DNA of 36,148 nt. Origin: a virus. The notes below the pieces were generated by a model that searched no databases, was not told where the DNA came from, and saw only the letters and a list, made by a program, of their open reading frames with translations. The translations under genes and the position numbers were made by a program. This document shows, piece by piece, positions 1 through 5,054 of the stretch. Each line of letters opens with the position of its first letter. The stretch's first letter is position 1. Location of the stretch: positions 1 through 36,148 of IMG/VR virus record IMGVR_UViG_3300010374_000004; one strand, given 5' to 3'.

Positions 1-221
1 ACTTAGAAGATATTTCCTATAGAAAAAGGTAACTCGGCCGCCAGCGTAAGAACGCAGGCCTTCCCATCCTTCCCATAAGGCCCCGAGCCGCTAACGCTCG
101 GCTCTCGCCCACCGCGACCCGACGCGCGAAGCGCGGAGGTCAATGCGGCGAGGCGAGAGCCGAGCGACTTTTCAGGCGAGGAGCAGAGCGACGAGGCCTC
201 GACCCGCCGCTCCGCACCTAC
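1..221. other. Non-coding end region downstream of the leftward operon
   Basis: No convincing gene lies here. The first 35 bases are AT-rich (a TATAGA motif at about 17-22) and contrast sharply with the GC-rich remainder. Positions 83-166 hold competing inverted repeats, described separately. Because the leftward operon ends at 222, this is where its transcript would terminate, but no hairpin followed by a T-tract in the leftward direction is visible. The region could also be a boundary with another, unseen transcription unit to the left. Confidence 0.5.
83..166. repeat. Long inverted repeat with a competing internal hairpin
   Basis: Positions 95-109 are perfectly complementary to 152-166 (15 bp, 42-base spacer). 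The left arm can alternatively fold on itself: 83-88 (CCGAGC) pairs with 96-101 (GCTCGG). The two folds are mutually exclusive because they share bases 96-101. The spacer holds further GC-rich short palindromes around 123-135. It lies 56 bases downstream of the last leftward stop codon, so it may protect or end that transcript, or act as a DNA structure. Confidence 0.6.
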
Positions 222-1109
222 TTACTTCTCGACCACGCTGTCTTCGATCTGGCGCTGCACGAACTTCGGAGAGCGCAGCACTTCGTCGAGCTTCTTCACG
301 GCTTGCATGCCGAGGCCGACGACTTGCATGAACGTCATCGAATCCAGCTTGCGGTTCGATTTGGCTCGGTCGATCTCACGCACGATGGCATTGCGTGCAG
401 CTTCGATCAGCACACGTTGCGTGCCGAGATCCATGAGCCAGAAGTCGCTCGCCACGTCATCCATCGGTTCGCGCTCTGCCAGGATGAAGAAGTTCTGCAC
501 GATGTGCGCTTGGCTCTCCAGCGTGTCGGCCATGCGCTCCAGCTCGTTCTTGCGACGCTCGACATCCAGAGCAACCAGCTCGTCGACCGACAGGTTGTCG
601 GCCAGGCCATGTTCCTTCATGAGCTGCGCAGTGGCGTTGATGCGCTGCTTCTCCAGGTCCGTGACGCGCATGTTGGGACGCATCATGAACAGGTCGTTCA
701 AGTCGGTCGGCTCGAACTTGCGCGGATCGCCCTTCCAGTCCACGGTCATGGCAGTGAGCGATTGAGCGGACTCGTTGACTGCGTCGCGCATGGCCAGCAA
801 CTCCTTGATGATCCGCACAAACCCGCTGCGGTTCATGCCGGTCTCATGAAACGCTGCATCTGCTGCTTTCATCTCTGCGAAGGCTGCTTCGATTTCAGCC
901 AGCGTGTCAGCGGTACGCTCGGCCATGGGCAGCGATTCCTGCTCTTCCTTGCGCAGCTGCTTGAAGATCGCACGCGCATTGCTCTGGATGAGCACGTCGA
1001 TGCGGAAGGCCACGGACTGCATGGCCTGTGCCGCGATTTCGACGTTGGGCAGATCCTGGATGTACTCGATCAGGTCGAACGACATGTTGGTGCTGAAGGT
1101 CTTGGACAT
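222..1109 (-). CDS. Hypothetical helical protein, last gene of leftward operon
   Basis: A 295-residue protein of unrecognised family. The start chosen is the ATG at 1109 (MSKTFSTNM), preceded by an AGAGAG purine-rich site with good spacing; an in-frame extension upstream to 1193 has no such support. The sequence is rich in Glu, Lys, Leu, Ala and Arg with few Gly or Pro, suggesting a mostly alpha-helical soluble protein; the segment LDVERRKNELERMADTLES looks like a coiled coil. No signal peptide, membrane segment or enzyme motif is visible. It is the largest of the leftward genes, and its position away from the virion genes suggests an early or host-directed role, but that is inference. Confidence 0.8.
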   Translation of the reverse strand: MSKTFSTNMSFDLIEYIQDLPNVEIAAQAMQSVAFRIDVLIQSNARAIFKQLRKEEQESLPMAERTADTLAEIEAAFAEMKAADAAFHETGMNRSGFVRIIKELLAMRDAVNESAQSLTAMTVDWKGDPRKFEPTDLNDLFMMRPNMRVTDLEKQRINATAQLMKEHGLADNLSVDELVALDVERRKNELERMADTLESQAHIVQNFFILAEREPMDDVASDFWLMDLGTQRVLIEAARNAIVREIDRAKSNRKLDSMTFMQVVGLGMQAVKKLDEVLRSPKFVQRQIEDSVVEK

Positions 1110-1189
1110 GGGGAACTCTCTTTCGTTACAGGTTGGAATGACGCGGGAGTGCGTCTGTCTGGGCACGCGCAGCACCCAGAGAGATGAAC

Positions 1190-1459
1190 TCACTCAAGCC
1201 ACTCGAACGGATGACGCTGCTCGTGTGCGAGACGCAGCGCGTTGGCCATGCGAGGGAATTGCTCCCAGTACTCGTCAGGCAACGAGAAGGGGCGTTGCGG
1301 CGTGGTGGCTGGGACGGTCTCCAGCCGGTAGACGAACGCAGGCTTGTGGTCCTCGCGCGGTGGTGCGGAGAACAGCGGTGCGTTGTCCACCGGAGCTTTC
1401 ATGCTGCGTTCGATGCGCTTGGCTTCGAGACGCAGTGCTTCAGTGCGCAAGTCCAGCAT
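1190..1459 (-). CDS. Hypothetical small protein (89 aa)
   Basis: An 89-residue protein starting MLDLRTEAL and ending HPFEWLE; family not recognised. The ATG at 1459 overlaps the stop codon of the upstream gene in a TGATG arrangement, indicating translational coupling. A GTG three bases earlier is also possible. The first 22 residues are charged and probably helical; the middle is proline-rich (APPREDHKP, TTPQRPFSLPDEYW) and probably less ordered. About 80 bases separate it from the next gene, where a fresh ribosome site is found. Confidence 0.7.
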   Translation of the reverse strand: MLDLRTEALRLEAKRIERSMKAPVDNAPLFSAPPREDHKPAFVYRLETVPATTPQRPFSLPDEYWEQFPRMANALRLAHEQRHPFEWLE

Positions 1460-1656
1460 CACATCCGCTCCAGGATGATTCGCTCTGCCTCTTCCTCGGT
1501 GCAGTCCAGCAGAGAGGCGAGGTTCTTGGTCTTGCGACGCAGCACCTCATACGGCTCCGTGCTGGTGTCTGCCTGCTCTGCCAGTTCGTGCGTAATCTCT
1601 TCAAGAGAAACGAACGAAGCACGGATTTCGGTATAGCGCTTGATCTTCACTGCCAT
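1459..1656 (-). CDS. Hypothetical small acidic protein (65 aa)
   Basis: A 65-residue protein starting MAVKIKRYTE. The upstream CGGAG sequence at a suitable distance fixes the ATG at 1656; the long in-frame extension upstream is read in shadow and is not used. The C-terminal half (DCTEEEAERIILERM) is a probable charged helix. No known domain is recognised. It ends in the TGATG overlap with the 89-residue gene, so the pair is probably translated together. Confidence 0.7.
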   Translation of the reverse strand: MAVKIKRYTEIRASFVSLEEITHELAEQADTSTEPYEVLRRKTKNLASLLDCTEEEAERIILERM

Positions 1657-1685
1657 GTTGGGCTCCGATGTTGTGAGAGGTGAAT

Positions 1686-1913
1686 TCAGGCCAGGCAGCT
1701 TGCTGACTGGGCAGCCTTGCGCCATGCACGCTCTTCCGGGGTGAGCTTGTCCTCCGGCAGCGTGATGACAGGCGTCATGTACTCGGTGGGCGTGATGCCA
1801 GGCTCGAGCATTTCGCGCAGCGTGCGCCGAGCGAATGACCCGAAGGTCGGATGCGACTCGAGCCTGGTGAGCGCGTTGAGGTAGCGCCGCACCGTAGGCA
1901 TGTCGATGGTCAT
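1686..1913 (-). CDS. Hypothetical small protein (75 aa)
   Basis: A 75-residue protein of unknown function, starting MTIDMPTVRRYL. The start at 1913 forms an ATGA overlap with the preceding gene's stop and has an AGG-containing site about nine bases upstream; an ATG six bases earlier (1919) is possible but would sit too close to that site. The protein has a basic N-terminal half (RRYLNALTRLES, FARRTLREML) and a C-terminal segment with PEERAWRKA. No domain recognised. Confidence 0.65.
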   Translation of the reverse strand: MTIDMPTVRRYLNALTRLESHPTFGSFARRTLREMLEPGITPTEYMTPVITLPEDKLTPEERAWRKAAQSASCLA

Positions 1914-2194
1914 CCCCATGCACCTGCGTCGATAGCGGCCTCGGGCTGAGTACGCAGCATCTCGTGCATCTGCTCGGTGGGACGCAGCAGCGGGCGGTAT
2001 TCCGCGGCATGCATGTCGACCTTGTAGACGAAATCGCTGAGCCCGTTCATGTCGCGGGCTTCGATGACGGCGTGGTCGTAGCTGAGCACTTCGAGGGCAT
2101 CGAGCCACGCTTCCTCGAACGTGGAGTGCGTGGCGATGTAGGCGGGCGATTCGTTGTTGCCCTTGTGCGCGACGACGGTGAATTTCATGGCCAT
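1910..2194 (-). CDS. Hypothetical small protein (94 aa)
   Basis: A 94-residue protein starting MAMKFTVVAHKG. A strong AAGGAG site lies seven bases before the ATG at 2194, inside the end of the upstream gene, and the start overlaps that gene's stop (TGATG). The N-terminus alternates hydrophobic residues in beta-strand style (KFTVVAHK), followed by a helix-like stretch (FEEAWLDALEVL) and HAVIEARDMNG, suggesting a small alpha/beta fold. No family recognised. Confidence 0.7.
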   Translation of the reverse strand: MAMKFTVVAHKGNNESPAYIATHSTFEEAWLDALEVLSYDHAVIEARDMNGLSDFVYKVDMHAAEYRPLLRPTEQMHEMLRTQPEAAIDAGAWG

Positions 2195-2340
2195 CACTTG
2201 GCTCCTTTGAATTTGATCTGCACGTTAGAGTGGCCACGTGCTTCGGCCCATGCCTGCTTGCGCAGCGCAGCTTCGTGAGTGGGGACCAGCACCGTTACGT
2301 GCCAATCCGCGTCTCGATCCCAGTACGACACGACCCACAT
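2194..2340 (-). CDS. Hypothetical microprotein (48 aa)
   Basis: A 48-residue ORF starting MWVVSYWDRDADWHVT and ending FKGAK. It is supported by context rather than length: its ATG overlaps the upstream stop as TGATG, its own stop overlaps the next ATG in the same way, and it fills exactly the space between two coupled genes. It is rich in Trp and His and looks like a compact alpha/beta peptide; function unknown. Skipping it would leave an otherwise gap-free operon with a 145-base hole. Confidence 0.6.
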   Translation of the reverse strand: MWVVSYWDRDADWHVTVLVPTHEAALRKQAWAEARGHSNVQIKFKGAK

Positions 2341-2486
2341 CACGCAGCCTCCTTCTCGCAGAGCTGCTCATAGATGCGTTCGCGCAGTACGTCGAAGCCG
2401 GGCGAGTTCGGCGACTCGCGCTCGGCCGCTGCGATGTACGCCTCTTCGTCGAGGCGTGCGAGGGTCTGTTCGTCAAGCTCACGCAT
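2340..2486 (-). CDS. Hypothetical acidic microprotein (48 aa)
   Basis: A 48-residue ORF starting MRELDEQTLARLDEE and ending CEKEAA. The start at 2486 overlaps the stop of the upstream membrane-protein gene (TGATG) and its stop overlaps the next start the same way. It is strongly acidic and predicted helical throughout. The in-frame open region extends upstream, but that extension overlaps the whole membrane-protein gene and has no support. No function recognised. Confidence 0.6.
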   Translation of the reverse strand: MRELDEQTLARLDEEAYIAAAERESPNSPGFDVLRERIYEQLCEKEAA

Positions 2487-2794
2487 CACGCGATCTCCTG
2501 TTTCGTGTAGCCCACGATGCCGCGTCGATAGCGCGTGCCCGTGATGTAGCCGAACACCATGCGTGCAATGCTCACGGTGAAGATGGAGCAGATGAACGAG
2601 AAGATCCCGCTCATCGTGCCAATCAACGTACCCCAGTGAATCGCGAGATTCAGGATGAGGCACAAGAAGTGCAAGCTCACACATTGAGCCTGCGAACCCA
2701 GCACTCTGAGCCGAGTGCGCGGCGGGATCATGCTGAGCAAGATGAACTCGAACAGCACGTTCAGAAACCCGAAGACGAACACCGCTTCGATCAT
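2486..2794 (-). CDS. Small integral membrane protein (102 aa)
   Basis: A 102-residue protein with two clearly hydrophobic stretches: residues about 2-23 (IEAVFVFGFLNVLFEFILLS) and a second region about 41-81 that could hold two segments (LHFLCLILNLAIHW, and SGIFSFICSIFTVSI). The tail (RYRRGIVGYTKQE) is basic, suggesting a cytoplasmic C-terminus. An AAGGAGAG ribosome site precedes the ATG at 2794. It is the first gene of the tightly overlapping leftward cluster. A role in the host inner membrane, such as exclusion or modification of membrane functions, is only conjecture. Confidence 0.75.
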   Translation of the reverse strand: MIEAVFVFGFLNVLFEFILLSMIPPRTRLRVLGSQAQCVSLHFLCLILNLAIHWGTLIGTMSGIFSFICSIFTVSIARMVFGYITGTRYRRGIVGYTKQEIA

Positions 2795-2882
2795 TTCGCT
2801 CTCCTTAGCGTGATGCGGACAAACGAGGTCAAGTCGCTGCCCACACGGCAGGACTCAACCCATACAGACGGGATGTGACGGG

Positions 2883-2923
2883 CGAGGCGGCAAGCGAGCC
2901 GCGCCGCCCAGCTCGAGCGGCGC
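2883..2923. other. GC-rich palindromes between leftward genes
   Basis: Two overlapping GC-rich folds sit just after the stop of the 106-residue gene: 2886-2891 (GGCGGC) with 2903-2908, around a GCAAGC-containing loop, and 2901-2907 (GCGCCGC) with 2917-2923 (GCGGCGC). Neither is followed by a T-tract in the leftward direction. They may stabilise the 3' end of one message or act as weak terminators before the 2794 gene, whose own strong ribosome site lies 90 bases further on. Confidence 0.45.
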
Positions 2924-2927
2924 ACGA

Positions 2928-3248
2928 TCATTGCTTCCTCCTCACAACGCCGCCCAGTTCCCGGGCGCGCTGCATTGCACGCAGGTAGTCGCCCGGCAGA
3001 TCCGGGTCGAACTCGTGGACGATGCGGTTGCGCTGCGGCAGCACTCGCACACGCTCACTCGGTGAGCCAGTGACAAGGCCCATGCCATCGGCCTTGTTGG
3101 CCGGTGCTGCCTTGAGCCTGGCGACCTGGGAACGAAGCTCGTCGTTCTCCAGCGCCAGCACGTCGCACTTCGTGCTGAGTTCGTCGCAGTGGCGACGCAG
3201 CACATCCAGCTCGGCCGCCATCTCGGCCTTGGTCACGGTCTTGCCCAT
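2928..3248 (-). CDS. Hypothetical coiled-coil protein (106 aa)
   Basis: A 106-residue protein starting MGKTVTKAEM, with an AGGAGAG site upstream of the ATG. Residues about 10-47 show a regular heptad pattern (LDVLRRHCDELSTK, LENDELRSQVARLK) typical of a parallel coiled coil or leucine-zipper-like dimer. The C-terminal half is basic and more loop-like (RVRVLPQRNRIVHEF, RARELGGVVRRK). A small dimeric nucleic-acid-associated or adaptor protein is possible, but no DNA-binding motif is identifiable. Confidence 0.75.
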   Translation of the reverse strand: MGKTVTKAEMAAELDVLRRHCDELSTKCDVLALENDELRSQVARLKAAPANKADGMGLVTGSPSERVRVLPQRNRIVHEFDPDLPGDYLRAMQRARELGGVVRRKQ

Positions 3249-3288
3249 GAAGCTCTCCTGTTACCCATGAATGCGCCCGAGGCGCGAG

Positions 3289-3312
3289 GCACCGGGGCCT
3301 TGGCCCCGGTGC
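3289..3312. other. Perfect 11-bp hairpin downstream of a leftward gene
   Basis: Positions 3289-3299 and 3302-3312 are perfectly complementary with only TT between, so the practical loop is larger. It lies eight bases beyond the stop codon of the 103-residue gene. The stem is strong enough for an intrinsic terminator but there is no T-tract on the leftward side; it may instead define the 3' end of that message. The loop sequence (GCCTTGGC) resembles the GCTTGC loops of neighbouring hairpins. Confidence 0.5.
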
Positions 3313-3319
3313 TGATGCG

Positions 3320-3631
3320 TCAGGCCTTGGCCGTGCGACGCGGTGCCTTGATGCGCACCGGCTCGGCTTCGGCGGGCTCGGCCACGAGGCCGGCGATGTC
3401 GAGCAGGCCCTGCTCGGCGCGCGCCTTGAGTTCAGCGCGCATGGCCTCGCGCCGTGCAGCGAGTTCCTCGCTCTTGACGGTGTACTGCGCGGTGGCGCCC
3501 GCAGTGATGTCAGCGCCGAGGCGGCCAGCGCCCTCTGCGGCACGGACAGCGCCGTGGACGGTGTAGGCGGCAGCGTTGCCGAGAGCCTTGCCGATGGTCA
3601 GGCCGATGGTGGTGTTAGCGCGTGCAGTCAT
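3320..3631 (-). CDS. Hypothetical Ala-rich protein (103 aa)
   Basis: A 103-residue protein starting MTARANTTIG. The ATG at 3631 is preceded by GGAG within a leader that is nearly copied upstream of the next gene. The N-terminal half is Ala/Gly-rich with small residues (IGKALGNAAAYTVHGAV, AGRLGADITAGATAQYT) and could be weakly amphipathic or membrane-associating; the second half is charged and helical (SEELAARREAMRAELKARAEQ). No family recognised. Confidence 0.7.
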   Translation of the reverse strand: MTARANTTIGLTIGKALGNAAAYTVHGAVRAAEGAGRLGADITAGATAQYTVKSEELAARREAMRAELKARAEQGLLDIAGLVAEPAEAEPVRIKAPRRTAKA

Positions 3632-3702
3632 GATGTGCTCCAGTGATGAAAGTTGAGACAGAGGTGGCATGCAGGCCAGCCGGCTTGCCGGCTGGTGGCT
3701 GT
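3632..3702 (-). promoter_or_regulatory. Repeated leader module, copy 1
   Basis: Reading leftward, this spacer has a hairpin (3676-3684 with 3687-3695, core GCAAGC), then TCTCAACT (complement of 3651-3658), nine bases, then GGAGCACAT/C and the ATG of the 103-residue gene. The same order and spacing recurs at 3886-3950 before the 60-residue gene. The conserved arrangement suggests a shared 5' leader, promoter-proximal element or mRNA-stabilising hairpin rather than random spacer. Confidence 0.5.
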
Positions 3703-3885
3703 TCAGAACGGCATGTCGTTGAAGTAGACGATCCACGCCTGGACGTGTGCGTCGGGGTTGATCTCGCGCGCGTGCTCCCACGCGGCGTCGACGTGGGCGT
3801 CGCACACCGCGGCCGGGTGCGGCGGGTGGATGTCAAACGCTTCGTCAGCGACAACGACTTCGACGTCAAGTTCGATGCAATCCAT
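3703..3885 (-). CDS. Hypothetical acidic protein (60 aa)
   Basis: A 60-residue acidic protein starting MDCIELDVEVVV and ending FNDMPF. AAGGAG lies nine bases before the ATG at 3885. The composition is rich in Asp, Val, His and Ala, with alternating hydrophobic residues at both ends (ELDVEVVVADEAF, VQAWIVYF), compatible with a small alpha/beta fold. It is the first confidently called gene of the leftward arm. Function unknown. Confidence 0.65.
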   Translation of the reverse strand: MDCIELDVEVVVADEAFDIHPPHPAAVCDAHVDAAWEHAREINPDAHVQAWIVYFNDMPF

Positions 3886-3955
3886 GGTGTGCTCCTTCGT
3901 GGAGAGTTGAGATGCACGGCGCACGCAGGACGACCAGCTTGCTGGGCGTCGGCTG
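3886..3955 (-). promoter_or_regulatory. Repeated leader module, copy 2
   Basis: This is the second copy of the leader seen at 3632-3702. From the start codon outward it has the GGAGCACA element, nine bases, TCTCAACT (complement of 3905-3912), then a hairpin around 3931-3950 (CCAGC-TT-GCTGG core, flanking GACG/CGTC). Shared sequence extends to the CAACAGCC-like start of the module. It may have arisen by duplication together with or before insertion of the small genes. Confidence 0.5.
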
Positions 3956-4160
3956 TTGGGCAGCGCAGCGAGGTACTCGTGAGCCAGGAGCGAAGAGACT
4001 CCTTTTCGAGGCGCTCGGAGACGAAATCCGAAGTGGGGTGCGTCCAAGCGGCGAGGGGGAGGGGAGACTCACGCGGCGCTGTGTAGCCCTCCACCACGAC
4101 TTTTCTTCGCCGCCCCGCCACCGAATCCGAAGTACCCCACCCCTCGCGACTTACCCACTT
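3956..4160. other. Intergenic stretch between divergent arms, no gene seen
   Basis: Both strands are open in several frames, but none has a ribosome site plus plausible protein composition. In the leftward direction an AAAAGGAG sequence occurs around 4006-4013 but no start codon follows at useful distance. The stretch probably contains the 5' leader of the leftward transcript and part of the control region between the divergent arms. Confidence 0.45.
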
Positions 4161-4213
4161 CCAAAAATTTTGCGAGAAAATCGTTTGTCGAGAAACGATC
4201 TAGAATCGAGGCC
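4161..4213 (+). promoter_or_regulatory. AT-rich divergent control region with operator-like palindrome and TAGAAT
   Basis: This is the AT-richest stretch between the two arms. A perfect inverted repeat, ATCGTTT (4180-4186) and AAACGAT (4193-4199), lies immediately upstream of TAGAAT (4201-4206), which begins only 13 bases before the terS ATG. The element TCGTTTGTCG (4181-4190) recurs upstream of a second TAGAAT at 21036. No good -35 box exists at 16-18 bases; TTGTCG at 4185 is too close. On the other strand TCGACA at 4187-4192 could be a -35 for leftward transcription, with a weak AT-rich -10. A phage-specific or activator-dependent promoter is likely. Confidence 0.45.
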
Positions 4214-4816
4214 ATGCCAGCCAAGCAAGTCCGACCCCCAGACAAGACGCGCGGCGCCGCTGTGCGTGCAGTCGCCCGCGAGACCACGACCATGGCCGCC
4301 GCGGCGCTGGTGCCCGTGGACAAGCCGCTCACGGAGATGCAGAAGGCCTTCGTGAAGTACTGGGCCGAGGGTGAGTCGATCACCACTGCCATGCACCGCG
4401 CCGGCTACAACGAGCAGCCCAGCTACGGCTACCGCATGGCCAAGATGCCCAACATCCGCGCCGAGTACGACCGGATCAAGGCCCGCTTCGAAGAAGCCGC
4501 CCAGATGACCCGCAAGAAGGTCATGGACATGCACATCGAGGCCTACGAGATGGCCAAGCTCATGGCCGAGCCGGCCACGATGGTGTCAGCCGCCCGTGAG
4601 ATCGGGCGCATGTGCGGCTACTACGAGCCCGTGAAGCAGAAGATCGAGGTGTCCGTCAACGGCCAGGTCGTCCACAAGAAGCTGGAGACCCTGGACACGG
4701 AGGACCTCATCAAGATGGTTGCCGAGGGCATGGCCGCGATCCAGGCGGCCGAAGCCATGGCGCTCCCCAACCCCGACGACCCTGATGGCGAGGAATCCGA
4801 TGATCACAACGTCTGA
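4214..4816 (+). CDS. terS: Terminase small subunit
   Basis: A 200-residue protein. Small terminases bind the packaging site on phage DNA and recruit the large subunit. Residues about 38-75 (PLTEMQKAFVKYWAEGES, ITTAMHRAGYN) match the N-terminal helix-turn-helix pattern of terminase small subunits, followed by a helical oligomerisation-like region with repeated charged residues and VSAAREIGRMCGYYEP, a typical sequence in this family. The acidic tail (DDPDGEESDD) could contact TerL. The ATG at 4214 has only a GAGG two bases before it, so the spacing is poor and a near-leaderless transcript from the TAGAAT element is possible; a second ATG occurs at residue 27. Its position immediately before terL supports the call. 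Confidence 0.85.
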   Translation: MPAKQVRPPDKTRGAAVRAVARETTTMAAAALVPVDKPLTEMQKAFVKYWAEGESITTAMHRAGYNEQPSYGYRMAKMPNIRAEYDRIKARFEEAAQMTRKKVMDMHIEAYEMAKLMAEPATMVSAAREIGRMCGYYEPVKQKIEVSVNGQVVHKKLETLDTEDLIKMVAEGMAAIQAAEAMALPNPDDPDGEESDDHNV

Positions 4817-5054
4817 TGGCCTCCAGTACAAAGACGCGCTCCACGTCCTCCTCGACAAGCCGATCGAAAACGCGCGCAACCGCGAAGTCCGCAAGCTCCG
4901 TGAAGAAGGGCGCAGCGAAGACTTCATCCGCGTCTGGATCGAAGGTTGGGAGAACGCAGGCCCCGGCCCCGTCTCCGCGAAGCGCCGCTGGTGGTGCGCC
5001 CTTGCGTGGGTGCGCGCCCGCAGCCCCTCCAGCGCCAGCAGCGCCCAAGCCTGA
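4800..5054 (+). CDS. Overlapping small protein between terS and terL (84 aa)
   Basis: An 84-residue ORF starting MITTSDGLQYKDALHV. GAGG lies seven bases before its ATG, a better ribosome site than that of the overlapping TerL start at 4816. Its first 55 or so residues look like ordinary protein (LLDKPIENARNREVRKL, EDFIRVWIEGWEN) and its codons end mostly in C or G, as in neighbouring genes. The last 25 residues (from SAKRRWWCALAW) look less natural, and beyond this point the TerL frame becomes convincing. It is either a true small gene overlapping an N-terminal extension of TerL, or the 5' part of terL joined by a +1 frame change. Function unknown. Confidence 0.55.
   Translation: MITTSDGLQYKDALHVLLDKPIENARNREVRKLREEGRSEDFIRVWIEGWENAGPGPVSAKRRWWCALAWVRARSPSSASSAQA

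Noticed and set aside
3615-4121. Leftward 168-codon ORF spanning the divergent spacer
   Set aside because: No ribosome site at the 5' end and it overlaps the convincing 60-residue gene in another frame.
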